Shown in pieces: positions 27,051-35,275 of a stretch of DNA of 53,035 bases (within the stretch, counting starts at the first letter, position 1; each line of letters opens with the position of its first letter). The notes under the pieces are model-generated. The model saw only the letters and a list, made by a program, of their open reading frames with translations, ran no database searches and had not been told where the DNA came from. A program made the position numbers and the translations under genes. The stretch comes from an uncultured Verrucomicrobiota bacterium (GTDB lineage: Bacteria; Verrucomicrobiota; Verrucomicrobiia; Opitutales; UBA9783). Location: assembly GCA_946186275.1 (NCBI GenBank), contig CAMHMO010000008.1:1-53035 (forward strand). Direction: 5' to 3'.

Positions 27051-27053
27051 AAC

Positions 27054-27605
27054 TTACCACCGCGACGTTTCGCAGGCACCGGTGAGCGGATCCAATTTGT
27101 ATTGTTCCCGCCCGTCTCCGAGATCCATATCCAGAAAGGTGCTTGCAAAAAAGCCGTGCGCATTCACCGAAACTACGCCGTTGCCTTTCCCGGCGGTATC
27201 GGGGCGAAAGGTTCCGTTCTCGGTCAACGTCCCCGGATAAACATGATACCACGTCGCGAACCGCTCCTGTTGTTGTTTCGGCCACGGGAAATTGCTGACG
27301 ACTTTCCCGCTTTTATCCTTCACATCCAGACCTTTTTGAGAAAAATGCACCTCTGCCGGCTTGTGATTTTTGGCGCACCAGAACCGCGCATAGCGCAACG
27401 CGTTTGTTAAAACCACCAACGGACGCTTCTCTTCCGTCGAAAAGAAATTCTTCAAATTCCCCATGTGCATAATGCCGACGGCGGAAATAATCCCCACCAG
27501 CCCGAACACGAGGAGTACTTCGACGAGCGTGAATCCGGAACGCGGATCAATCGCCGAACGCGTCGGACGACCGTCCCGATTTCCAATTTCCGATATCATC
27601 TTCAT
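27054..27605 (-). CDS. gspH: minor pseudopilin GspH
   Basis: A 183-residue protein with prepilin site RSG|FTLVEVLLVFGLVGIISAV and a beta-rich domain with the ALRYARFWCAKNHKPAEVHF stretch typical of GspH/FimT proteins. The ATG at 27605 gives a 23-residue leader and overlaps the end of gspG by 59 bases in another frame. The frame is open further upstream, but longer leaders would be unusual. Confidence 0.85.
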   Translation of the reverse strand: MKMISEIGNRDGRPTRSAIDPRSGFTLVEVLLVFGLVGIISAVGIMHMGNLKNFFSTEEKRPLVVLTNALRYARFWCAKNHKPAEVHFSQKGLDVKDKSGKVVSNFPWPKQQQERFATWYHVYPGTLTENGTFRPDTAGKGNGVVSVNAHGFFASTFLDMDLGDGREQYKLDPLTGACETSRW

Positions 27606-28017
27606 CGCCGCTCTGCCCGCCCGGTCCCATCGACCAAAGGTCATAACCGTCGGGGTTATGTTGTCCGGGACAACGGTACTGCAACGGATTTTTCCACGGA
27701 TCCATCAACGACTCCTGATCCTTGATGTACGGTCCGTTCCAGCGTCCCCGCTTGCCGGACGGCGCTCTCACCAGTGCCTGTAAGCCCTCCTGGGTCGTCG
27801 GATAACGTCCCATGTCGGACATGTACATCATGAGCGGTGCCTCCATGGTCTTCGTCACCAGCATCTCGGCGACTTTCTTCTTACTGCCGCTGAAGAACTT
27901 TCCGTAGTTGGAAACCATCAGCAACATCAACATACCGAGAATGGCGATGACAACGATCAATTCCACCAGCGAAAAACCGCTTGCCTTATTGAATTTACGC
28001 ACCCGAGACTTCATCAT
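27547..28017 (-). CDS. gspG: major pseudopilin GspG
   Basis: A 156-residue major pseudopilin that forms the T2SS piston. It has the cleavage site KASG|FSLVELIVVIAILGML with Glu at +5, the family motif GRYPTTQEGLQALV, NGPYIK, DPWKNPLQY and YDLWSMGPGGQ. The calcium-binding loop acidic residues (SGDEDDIGNW) are intact. It is the first gene of the T2SS operon and has its own promoter, fitting the need for the highest expression. Confidence 0.96.
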   Translation of the reverse strand: MMKSRVRKFNKASGFSLVELIVVIAILGMLMLLMVSNYGKFFSGSKKKVAEMLVTKTMEAPLMMYMSDMGRYPTTQEGLQALVRAPSGKRGRWNGPYIKDQESLMDPWKNPLQYRCPGQHNPDGYDLWSMGPGGQSGDEDDIGNWKSGRSSDAFGD

Positions 28018-28025
28018 ATGGCTTT

Positions 28026-28053
28026 ATTGTAAGACGTTTGTGAAAAAAAGCAA
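28026..28053 (-). promoter_or_regulatory. promoter of the T2SS operon
   Basis: On the minus strand TTGCTT (28053-28048), a 16-base spacer and TACAAT (28031-28026) end only eight bases before the gspG ATG (28017). A start site at the usual distance would fall on or next to the ATG, predicting a leaderless transcript; no Shine-Dalgarno site fits in between. Confidence 0.6.
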
Positions 28054-28171
28054 CCGCCGTTTTTGTATCGGGATTTGTTTTTCGAACAAATGCGGTATAA
28101 CGGAAGAACTTTTGGCTTTCGGAAAAATGATTTAACTCACGAACGTTCCGATAGTAACGCCGAAGTTTGTG

Positions 28172-28831
28172 CTATTTAAACAGACCGTGCTTCGGTAATT
28201 TCGGATCGGGAACCTTTAACGGTGCGGTTCCGCCTTCTTTGAAATAACCGCCTGCGTTCGCGAAGATGTACTTTAAAATATCTTTGCTTACGGTTTCTCT
28301 GAAGACTCTGACGTGACCATCCGCAAAGACAATCAGTCCGCCTTTGGAGCCGTAAAGACCGTCTTTTGCCCATTGTCCGTTCGGCAACAGCCCGCGGGTA
28401 TAACAGACGGGTGCCGTCGAGGCATTGTCGTTTGCAGGCAACGGATGCACAAGAATGTAATCAAAATCCGACTTTCTTAAATCGGAGGCGAAATAACCGT
28501 CCGAACCGAGTATGTTTTTCCTTTGAACACCGTCTTTTCGCCAGGTTGATTGATATATTCCGACATCGTTCAATGTTTCGTCTGCTTGCGCCAGTGCTTC
28601 CACGCAGGAAGTCAGATCCCGCATGCCTTCACACACGTTTGCGTGTTCGAGTACGCTACATGCCAAAAGCGACATTTTTATCTTATCCGATTCAATATGC
28701 ACCCGATCCAAAACCGCTTTCCCGATCGGGAAAACAATTCCGCCGAGGATGGCAACAACCGTCAGTGCAATCAGAACCTCGATGAGCGCAAAACCAGATT
28801 TTTTAGCTTGTGTTTTGCAGAGACCATCCAT
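28172..28831 (-). CDS. PVC-type prepilin with FADGHV box
   Basis: A 219-residue protein with a class III signal, AKKSG|FALIEVLIALTVVAILGGIVFP, and a C-terminal block YGSKGGLIVFADGHVRVF. This matches the H-X9-DG prepilin-associated element abundant in Planctomycetes, Verrucomicrobia and Lentisphaerae. Cysteines at about 52, 60 and 73 and one in CYTRG may form disulfides. It lies 154 bases upstream of gspG on the same strand, outside the operon promoter, and could be a further minor pseudopilin or an independent surface protein. Its role is unknown. Confidence 0.8.
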   Translation of the reverse strand: MDGLCKTQAKKSGFALIEVLIALTVVAILGGIVFPIGKAVLDRVHIESDKIKMSLLACSVLEHANVCEGMRDLTSCVEALAQADETLNDVGIYQSTWRKDGVQRKNILGSDGYFASDLRKSDFDYILVHPLPANDNASTAPVCYTRGLLPNGQWAKDGLYGSKGGLIVFADGHVRVFRETVSKDILKYIFANAGGYFKEGGTAPLKVPDPKLPKHGLFK

Positions 28832-28926
28832 GGTAACCTCAATTTTCTCCTATCTTTGTTTATTTTTTGCGTAAAGTAAATTTTTCGTAAAATACAAAAA
28901 ATATTGAATAATCGGAAAAAATATCA

Positions 28927-29031
28927 CACATTAAACTTAAACAGCGCAATATCACCCCTCCCCGAAAAAGGTAATCCTCCCCTTCCAGACGCAATTTGCC
29001 ATTTTCGCGCGCCGACGAAGCCGTTCCGCCT
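28927..29031 (-). pseudogene. decayed copy of the ychF 3' end
   Basis: This stretch matches the last roughly 105 bases of ychF (from 30687 upward). The first 27 bases are identical and the rest is about four-fifths identical, with small gaps that break the frame. It lies about 1.65 kb downstream of the true ychF end. The flotillin operon sits between the two copies. It is a non-functional remnant of a duplication. Confidence 0.85.
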
Positions 29032-29058
29032 TTTTTTCAAACAACCGCGGTAAAGCTT

Positions 29059-29550
29059 TCAGCGATTCAAGAAATTTCCGTAATTTTTCCTGAAAGCAGG
29101 GGTTCCCAGTATGACCTGCCCCGTGAGCCATTCACGCAACCTCGTTTTTTTGTCGGCAACATCTCTTTGAACAGGGCTCACGGGTCTGTAAATGACGGGA
29201 GCTTTCACTTCAGGCAAACAAACCGCCGCATCGGGAATGTTTCCCGCGGTTGTTGTTTGCCTGGGTAAATGTTTATAAGCCGAAAAATTTCGTTTAACGG
29301 GCGAAGGCGGGGCATCCGACCGCGACGTGTGCGACGGAGAAATTTGCGGGTTCGTATTGCATTGGCGTCGGGTCGCTTTGACCTGCTTACCGATCGCTTT
29401 GATTGGCTTACGAACCCTGCCGACATCGGGAGCGCCCGAAGGTTTCGATTCCCGGTTTGGTACCGAAATCCGTTTGCTCCTTCCGGAAAGAACGGCAACA
29501 ACAAGAATCACGCCCACCCATAGGGTATGCGCAATGTCCTCAAAATCCAT
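29059..29550 (-). CDS. small membrane-anchored protein next to FloA
   Basis: A 163-residue protein with one N-terminal hydrophobic helix (IAHTLWVGVILVVAVLSG) and a long basic, Pro/Ser/Arg-rich tail without obvious fold. The start lies three bases after the floA stop, so the two are co-transcribed and probably co-translated. In other bacteria flotillin FloA is paired with an NfeD-like membrane protein; this protein is not recognisably NfeD. It may be a local partner of FloA. Its 3' end runs close to the decayed ychF copy. Confidence 0.5.
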   Translation of the reverse strand: MDFEDIAHTLWVGVILVVAVLSGRSKRISVPNRESKPSGAPDVGRVRKPIKAIGKQVKATRRQCNTNPQISPSHTSRSDAPPSPVKRNFSAYKHLPRQTTTAGNIPDAAVCLPEVKAPVIYRPVSPVQRDVADKKTRLREWLTGQVILGTPAFRKNYGNFLNR

Positions 29551-29553
29551 CGT

Positions 29554-30546
29554 TTATCGGTTTTTGGCCAATTCTTCACGCATGGCAGTATCGGCTTTCA
29601 TATTTTCGAACTTGTAATAATCGATAACCCCCAGCTGCCCTTTGCGGAAAGCTTCCGCCAATGCCAACGGAACCGCCGCCTGCGCTTCAACCACTTTCGC
29701 CTGCATTTCTTCCACTTTGGCTTTCATTTCCTGTTCCAGGGCAACGGCACTTGCGCGACGGATTTCAGCCTGCGCCTGCGCCATGTTTTTGTTCGCTTCC
29801 GCCTGGGATACCTGCAGTTTCGCACCGACATTTTCACCGATGTCGATGTCGGCAATATCAATGGAAAGAATTTCGTAAGCCGTCCCGACGTCAAGCCCGC
29901 GATCAAGCACCGTCTTGGAGATTTGATCGGGTGTTTCCAGAACCTGTTTGTAGGTTTCCGCCGAACCGATCGTGGCGACAATCCCTTCGCCGACGCGCGC
30001 AATAATCGTATCTTCCTGAGCTCCGCCGACAAACTGATCCAAATTCGTGCGAACCGTCACGCGCGCACGGACTTTGACCTGAATGCCGTCCTTTGCAACA
30101 CCGTCGATGGTCGTCTTGTCCTGAATTGCTTTCGGACAATCAATCACTTTCGGATTCACCGATGTATGTACCGCTTCAATAACGCTTTTCCCGGTCCCTT
30201 TCGTGGCCAAATCGATGGCACAGGCACGTTCAAACGTCAATTCAATGCCCGCTTTGTCCGCCGCAATCAGAGCCTGAACCGTTTTCGACACGTTGCCTTC
30301 CGCCAGATAATGCGCTTCCAGCTGATCCGTCGAAAGTTTGATGCCCGCCTTTATCGCGGCAATGCGGCAGTCGACAATCAATCCGCAGGGCACTTTTCTT
30401 AAGCGCATCGCTACCAGATTAAGAATGCTGACATGCGCGCCTGCCAGCCAGGCTCTTAACCACACCGTAAAAAACGAGAGCAGCCATCCCGCCGATACGA
30501 TGATCAAAAGGGCAATAATCACGATAACCAAATCCCCGCCGCTCAT
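29554..30546 (-). CDS. floA: flotillin-like membrane-scaffold protein FloA (YqfA family)
   Basis: A 330-residue YqfA/FloA protein: N-terminal membrane hairpin ([30 protein letters not shown]), conserved [11 protein letters not shown], a prohibitin-like domain ([56 protein letters not shown]) and an Ala/Glu/Lys coiled coil (about 250-310). FloA organises ordered membrane microdomains. I use ATG 30546 because the family starts a few residues before the first helix. A near-perfect promoter lies just upstream of this ATG. Closest known partners are in Firmicutes, but it is also widespread in PVC and Bacteroidetes. Confidence 0.93.
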   Translation of the reverse strand: MSGGDLVIVIIALLIIVSAGWLLSFFTVWLRAWLAGAHVSILNLVAMRLRKVPCGLIVDCRIAAIKAGIKLSTDQLEAHYLAEGNVSKTVQALIAADKAGIELTFERACAIDLATKGTGKSVIEAVHTSVNPKVIDCPKAIQDKTTIDGVAKDGIQVKVRARVTVRTNLDQFVGGAQEDTIIARVGEGIVATIGSAETYKQVLETPDQISKTVLDRGLDVGTAYEILSIDIADIDIGENVGAKLQVSQAEANKNMAQAQAEIRRASAVALEQEMKAKVEEMQAKVVEAQAAVPLALAEAFRKGQLGVIDYYKFENMKADTAMREELAKNR

Positions 30547-30552
30547 GGCAAC

Positions 30553-30582
30553 ATTATATCTCTTATCCGGGAACCAAAGCAA
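30553..30582 (-). promoter_or_regulatory. promoter of floA, predicted leaderless
   Basis: On the minus strand TTGCTT (30582-30577), an 18-base spacer and a perfect TATAAT (30558-30553) end six bases before the floA ATG at 30546, so transcription should start at the A of the ATG. Confidence 0.55.
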
Positions 30583-30680
30583 GGATAAGGAAACGCATTC
30601 AACTTTGCATTCATACGGAGACGAACCGCCAAAATCCGCCGAACCGCGAATACAACGGTCATTCCAAATCAAACGCTCCT

Positions 30681-31814
30681 TTACGTCACATTAAACTTAA
30701 ACAGCGCAATATCGCCTTCTTGAAAAAGGTAATCCTTGCCTTCCAGGCGCAGTTTGCCTTTTTCGCGCGCACCGACAAAGCCGCCGTCGGCAACAAAATC
30801 CTCGTACGAGATGACTTCCGCCTTGATAAAACCGCGCTGAAAGTCGGTGTGGATAATACCCGCGCACTCGGGGGCCTTCATGCCGAGTTTAAATGTCCAG
30901 GCGTGCACTTCCTGGGGCCCGGCGGTAAAGTAGGATGCCAACCCGAGCAATTTATACGCGGAACGAATGAGTGTATCGGCGCCGCTTTCCTTTAAATTCA
31001 AAGATTCCAGATACGCATGTGCGTCTTCGCGGGAGAGTTCGGACAATTCCGCTTCCAAATGTGCCGAAATCACGCAAACGGAGGCATGCGAATTGCTTTT
31101 GGCGGAGGAAACATCGGGAACGGACGCGACTTTTTCCTTTACCGCTCGAACGTACGGATTTTGAGAGGGATTGCTCAAATCGCCCTCCGAGACGTTGCAG
31201 ACGTAAATCACGGGCTTGCGCGTCAACAGACCGAAGGACTTCATCCAAACGGCTTCCTCTTCGTTGACATCAAACGTATTTGCCGGCTTTCCGTCGTTAA
31301 GGTGCGCATATAAACGTTGCAACAGATGATGCGTTGCGACGGCGGTTTTATCGGCGGATTTGGCTTTTTTTGCCCATGTATCGACCTGCTTTTCCACCGA
31401 TTGTACATCGGCAAGGAGCAGTTCGGTGTTAATCACTTCGATATCGCGGATCGAATCGACTTTGCCCATGGTGTGCACGATATCGTCGTCTTCGAAGCAA
31501 CGCACCACCTGAATAATCGCATCCGTCTCGCGAATGTTCGCCAAAAATTGGTTCCCGAGCCCTTCGCCTTTGTAAGCATCCTTGACGATGCCGGCGATGT
31601 CCACGAATTCGATGGCGGCGGGAACGATCTTTTCGGTGCGTACCAGGCGCGCCAAAATCTCCAAACGTTCGTCGGGCACTTCCACGCAACCGACATTGGG
31701 CTCAATCGTGCAGAACGGATAATTCGCCGCCTCGGCTTTGTGCGTGCGCGTAACGGCATTAAAGAGCGTGCTTTTGCCGACGTTCGGCAGTCCGACAATC
31801 CCGACCCTCAACAT
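30681..31814 (-). CDS. ychF: redox-regulated ATPase/GTPase YchF
   Basis: A 377-residue YchF (EngD/OLA1) protein, an Obg-family P-loop NTPase that prefers ATP and binds ribosomes. Seen: G1 [14 protein letters not shown]2 region [11 protein letters not shown]3 FVDIAGIVK, the family-specific [13 protein letters not shown], the NVSEGDL in place of the usual NKxD motif (as in YchF, which recognises ATP), the coiled-coil insert (70 residues after VEK) and the C-terminal TGS-like domain. Length is close to the E. coli protein. Its last about 105 bases are duplicated downstream at 28927-29031. Confidence 0.97.
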   Translation of the reverse strand: MLRVGIVGLPNVGKSTLFNAVTRTHKAEAANYPFCTIEPNVGCVEVPDERLEILARLVRTEKIVPAAIEFVDIAGIVKDAYKGEGLGNQFLANIRETDAIIQVVRCFEDDDIVHTMGKVDSIRDIEVINTELLLADVQSVEKQVDTWAKKAKSADKTAVATHHLLQRLYAHLNDGKPANTFDVNEEEAVWMKSFGLLTRKPVIYVCNVSEGDLSNPSQNPYVRAVKEKVASVPDVSSAKSNSHASVCVISAHLEAELSELSREDAHAYLESLNLKESGADTLIRSAYKLLGLASYFTAGPQEVHAWTFKLGMKAPECAGIIHTDFQRGFIKAEVISYEDFVADGGFVGAREKGKLRLEGKDYLFQEGDIALFKFNVT

Positions 31815-31934
31815 ACCTTCCTTTTATGACGTTCGGGCGCAAAAGAAAACGTTATTTTCGCAAAAGGAGCGGAATGTTGCCGAACGGCTCGCTTTGCGTT
31901 GCGGACGGATAAAACAAAGGCTTTTGTGTGCATA

Positions 31935-32465
31935 TTACGGCTTTTGAAGTTCCCAAATACACGGTTCTTTGTCTTCCGTTTGTTGCAAAAGATACAAACG
32001 CCCTTCGTACAACATCGGTGTGATGTGCGTTTGTTCATCCAAATGCAGCGGTTGTTCCGAAAAGGGATAGCGTTTATCCCGATAACGCAACGTACCTTCG
32101 AAGCGGTTCGGAAGCATCGTTGCTTTCCCCAATTCCAATGTCAGTACCTGATTGAGGCGATCGTCGCGAACGGTGACGGTTTTGTGTAAAGCATCGGCAT
32201 CCGACAATGTGACGCCGTCGATCGTTTCGCCGAGGTGCAGCGAAAAAAGTCGTCCGTCTTCGGTTTTTAACAGATACCGAATGTTTGAATTCTCCGCCGA
32301 AAAACCTTTGTACATAAAGCGGTAGGGAACGAAGCGAAACTCCTCCAAAACAAAGGGTTGATTTCCTTTGGTCGGCAACGGTTGCAGCCAATCGCGCGCG
32401 AACGCACCATTCGGGACGGTTATGAACAGGGTTACGGGAAGAAAAAGACAAAACCAAGATTTCAT
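31935..32465 (-). CDS. orphan exported protein next to the GspE-family ATPase
   Basis: A 176-residue product with a clear signal peptide (SWFCLFLPVTLFITVPNGAFA|RDW-like). The mature part seems a small beta protein (RFVPYRFMYKGF, YLLKTEDGRLFSLHLGE, LTLELGKATML). The ATG overlaps the stop of the upstream GspE-family ATPase gene (ATGA), so the two are coupled. It may be an exported component of the same assembly system, for instance a pilus-biogenesis lipoprotein-like factor, but no family was recognised. Confidence 0.65.
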   Translation of the reverse strand: MKSWFCLFLPVTLFITVPNGAFARDWLQPLPTKGNQPFVLEEFRFVPYRFMYKGFSAENSNIRYLLKTEDGRLFSLHLGETIDGVTLSDADALHKTVTVRDDRLNQVLTLELGKATMLPNRFEGTLRYRDKRYPFSEQPLHLDEQTHITPMLYEGRLYLLQQTEDKEPCIWELQKP

Positions 32466-33661
32466 GATTTTTGTTCGTTAAAAAACCGACCGTTGCCCTG
32501 CCACGAAAATTGCGGCGATGCTTCGTCCGACCGCCACGTTTGGTGGATTTGCAGCCGGACGTTGTCCTTAAATTCCTCAAAAGCAATTCCCAGTTCTTTA
32601 CAGCGAAACGGTACCAGCGACAGCGTATTGGCATGAATCGTGGTGAGCACCAAAAATCCCGATAAACTCGCGTAAAAAGCGGCTTTTGCGGTTTCGGCAT
32701 CGCGAATTTCGCCGATCATGACGGCATCGGGATCCTGCCGCAACGTCCCCGTCAAAGCTTCTTCGAAGGTTAAATTATTTTTAACATCGATGTCCGTCTG
32801 TACCCAATCGTCGATTTCCGCTTCGACGGGATCCTCCAGAGATATCAGCTTTAATCCCTGTCGCGCAAACAGCCGCCCGAGCGCGTACAAAGTCGTCGTC
32901 TTTCCGCTTCCCGTTGGGCCGGAAATTAAAATCATGCCGGAACGCTGCTTCGAAATTTCCGTTTCCAGAAACGCACGCAGTCGCGGCGGAAAATGAAGCG
33001 CATCGATTTGAAACGGCAACGTTTGTTCGCTCAACAGACGCAGGGTCAGCGATTGCGCGCCGCCGTCGGTAAGGTACGAAATGCGTCCGAAAATCACTTT
33101 GCCGTTTAAATCGTACCGAAAATGTCCCTCTTGGTTTTCGAAGGTTTCGCTGAAATTTAAATTCCCGAGTACGAGAAAACTGCGCAACAGCAACAGACCG
33201 TCTTCGTAGGGCAGTTCCTTCGTATTTTGTACCATGCGCGCGCAACGAAACGATACCGAAGCCGAACGCCCCGTTAACGCAACAAAACAGTCGGACGCTT
33301 TTAACCGAATTGCCTCCTCCAACACCCGTCGTATGTGAAGATTTTCGGAAATCCCGACAACATCCTCATCCCAAAGCGACGGTTCCGTGCAAAGCGTCCA
33401 GGCACGTCCCGTTGCCCGCTCCAAATACGGCAGGCAGGAAACAAACGCAACATCTTCGACGCAAAGCACGCACCGATCGGGCGTTTCGCGAAAACGCAAA
33501 CCGCAGGCGCGCAGAGCCTCAAACGTCGCTTGAGGACGGTGCGGCGGAAGTTTTTTGAGGGCACGCAGTTGTCGGTGACGCTTTATCGCATCCCGAGCAT
33601 GTGCCGCTCTTGTGATCGGAGCACGAACCGCACGAAGCATGCTGCTTGTAATCCGTTTCAT
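32462..33661 (-). CDS. second GspE/PilB/PilT-family ATPase, short form
   Basis: A 399-residue type II/IV secretion ATPase with Walker A GPTGSGKTT, Asp box LEDPVEAEID, Walker B VMIGEIRDAET and His box VLTTIHANTLS. It differs from the operon GspE in lacking the CxxC zinc element and most of the C-terminal domain after the His box (which ends about 50 residues later), and in having a short, Arg-rich N-terminus. No platform or pilin gene is adjacent. The first 47 codons overlap the FmdB gene, an unusually long overlap; no later start is close enough to keep the whole N2 domain except at the cost of about 70 residues. Function likely in another pilus or uptake system. Confidence 0.85.
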   Translation of the reverse strand: MKRITSSMLRAVRAPITRAAHARDAIKRHRQLRALKKLPPHRPQATFEALRACGLRFRETPDRCVLCVEDVAFVSCLPYLERATGRAWTLCTEPSLWDEDVVGISENLHIRRVLEEAIRLKASDCFVALTGRSASVSFRCARMVQNTKELPYEDGLLLLRSFLVLGNLNFSETFENQEGHFRYDLNGKVIFGRISYLTDGGAQSLTLRLLSEQTLPFQIDALHFPPRLRAFLETEISKQRSGMILISGPTGSGKTTTLYALGRLFARQGLKLISLEDPVEAEIDDWVQTDIDVKNNLTFEEALTGTLRQDPDAVMIGEIRDAETAKAAFYASLSGFLVLTTIHANTLSLVPFRCKELGIAFEEFKDNVRLQIHQTWRSDEASPQFSWQGNGRFFNEQKS

Positions 33662-33824
33662 AAAAGCCGCTTCCCTTGAATAAAATGCCGCATCCTTCGC
33701 CGATTTTCCGCTTCAAAGCCGATTTCCCGCACGCCGGACAGATCGTTCGCGCCGGTTCGCTCATGGAATGAAAAATCTCAAACGTTTTCCCGCAGGTTTC
33801 ACACACATAATCGTACGTCGGCAT
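33519..33824 (-). CDS. FmdB-family zinc-ribbon protein
   Basis: A 101-residue protein that begins with the FmdB zinc ribbon (MPTYDYVCETCGKTFEIFHS, CPACGK), followed by the usual GILFKGSGFYETDY, and a Cys/Ser-rich tail (SCGSCSDHKSGTCSGC) that could bind a second metal. Members are small putative regulatory proteins, founder FmdB from a formamidase operon; the molecular function is unknown. It overlaps the ATPase gene by 143 bases, with both frames intact. Confidence 0.85.
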   Translation of the reverse strand: MPTYDYVCETCGKTFEIFHSMSEPARTICPACGKSALKRKIGEGCGILFKGSGFYETDYKQHASCGSCSDHKSGTCSGCDKASPTTACPQKTSAAPSSSDV

Positions 33825-33984
33825 ACGTTTCTCTCCTACGCCGATTGAGGAGGGTTGGCAAGGGAAAAGGGTGATTCGCCACTCAGCCTTTTCTTATCTT
33901 GTCTTCTTCAGGCTTCAGCCACTCTAATCTATACGAACCACCTAAAGATAAAAACCTTATCCAATGTGGATTCTATAGGCACAT

Positions 33985-35025
33985 TCAGCAATGTGAAGAT
34001 TGTTTTCCGAATGTAACCTTGGAGAGCGGAAATTCTTTTGTGCAAAAATACTCCGTCAACTTCTTTACTGCGGGTGTCAAAGTCGCGCCGTCTTTCGGAC
34101 GGATAACCAATTCCCTCATTCTGCCTATAATTTCAATGTAAATAGGAACGACGCTACCATTTTTTTCGATACAATCCAAGCACAATTGATTGCTCAAGCA
34201 ATCTGCAACTGTATGGCAATGCAACATATTTTTACCATCGAAATACGGACGTTTTTTAAGAACATAAGCTGTTATTTCTTGCAACGGTATAAACTTATCC
34301 CACACAATTTTCTTCCCCGTATGTTCCTCTTCCCAAAATGCCCCTGGCAAAGGTTCAACCGAAGCACAAACAGTATTGTATATTTTCTGGATGTCCATAT
34401 CCCAAGTTAAGCGACTGTCTTCCGGATTCCGATGTCGCCATGTCTTCGCAAGCGTTTCATTCTGCTTTAAGACCGTGATTTTTTCGTCGCTTAAAATTTT
34501 AGGGATTAAACGCTTCAGCAAATCGCTTGCGCACTGTTGATCTTTTACAGCTAAATTTCGCCAGGTGTCGGTCAATGAAACAGGAAATTTTTTTACGGCA
34601 ATAATAGGCCCTTCATCGACCTTTGGTGCCATCAGATGCATCGAACACCCCGATTCCTGCTTGTTTTCAATCAAGCTCCATTGGCGCGGGTTGGAACCGC
34701 GGAATTGAGGCAAAATACCGCCGTGCAAATTGATGCACGCTCTCGGTATTTTCAATACCTCCGGAGGTAAAATCATGGAATAATTGTTACTAATGCAAAA
34801 AGAAGGAGCATTTTTTTCAATCGACCTTATCCAATCCGTGTACAAAGAATCTGTTTTTTTCGGTTGAATAAGGAAAGGTACATGAAGCTCATTAGCTAAC
34901 GCATGAAGTTCTTCCCGATATTCGGGATGATTGCCCGCATTTACGATAGCGCAAACTTTCTCTTTGCCAAGGTGCGACAATACTTGTTTTACGCCCTCAA
35001 CGTTACCAAACAAGATAACCTTCAC
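33985..35025 (-). CDS. formyltransferase-family protein, probably sugar N-formyltransferase
   Basis: A 346-residue protein with the 10-formyl-tetrahydrofolate-dependent formyltransferase core: MKVILFGNVEG start, the SFCISNNYSMILPPEVL strand, the catalytic Asn-x-His in INLHGGILPQFRGSNP and the Asp in APKVDEGPIIAV. Met-tRNA formyltransferase would be followed by a distinct C-terminal barrel and sits with def; here the C-terminus and the neighbouring radical SAM gene instead suggest modification of an amino sugar in surface glycan synthesis. The substrate is an inference. The gene is AT-rich relative to its neighbours. It uses a GTG start. Confidence 0.8.
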   Translation of the reverse strand: MKVILFGNVEGVKQVLSHLGKEKVCAIVNAGNHPEYREELHALANELHVPFLIQPKKTDSLYTDWIRSIEKNAPSFCISNNYSMILPPEVLKIPRACINLHGGILPQFRGSNPRQWSLIENKQESGCSMHLMAPKVDEGPIIAVKKFPVSLTDTWRNLAVKDQQCASDLLKRLIPKILSDEKITVLKQNETLAKTWRHRNPEDSRLTWDMDIQKIYNTVCASVEPLPGAFWEEEHTGKKIVWDKFIPLQEITAYVLKKRPYFDGKNMLHCHTVADCLSNQLCLDCIEKNGSVVPIYIEIIGRMRELVIRPKDGATLTPAVKKLTEYFCTKEFPLSKVTFGKQSSHC

Positions 35026-35034
35026 CAGCCTACG

Positions 35035-35063
35035 ATGGTAGCGGCAAAATCCTTTTTCGACAA
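35035..35063 (-). promoter_or_regulatory. promoter of the formyltransferase gene
   Basis: On the minus strand TTGTCG (35063-35058), a 17-base spacer and TACCAT (35040-35035) end nine bases before the GTG start (35025-35023), again leaving almost no leader. Confidence 0.45.
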
Positions 35064-35133
35064 GGCAATTTTATTTAAAATCCGCTCCGTTCGACTTCGG
35101 TGAGAACCGCTCGGGATAACGGCAGTTGTTTAT

Positions 35134-35256
35134 TTAAACGACGGATAAGAAATGCATGTCATCCTGCGGCGGTCGATTCTGTTCGATATGATACACGCGA
35201 GCTTCATCAAAGAACGGCGTACATAGTCCTACCTGTTTATTTATAAAAAGCCACAT
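35134..35256 (-). pseudogene. short protein-like fragment, possibly a glycosyltransferase remnant
   Basis: A 40-codon frame from ATG 35256, just after the radical SAM stop, reads like genuine protein (GLCTPFFDEARVYHIEQNRPPQDDMHFL). The VYHIEQ/VYHIEH string recalls the end of certain glycosyltransferase-like proteins. The surrounding sequence has no longer gene. I read it as a leftover of a surface-glycan gene; the family assignment is from memory and weak. Confidence 0.3.
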
Positions 35257-35275
35257 CCCGTACCGTCGATGGGTT

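Noticed and set aside
29527-30402. 291-codon plus-strand frame opposite floA.
   Set aside because: It is antisense to a clearly recognised flotillin gene; its translation is rich in Arg, His and Phe, as expected for a shadow frame.
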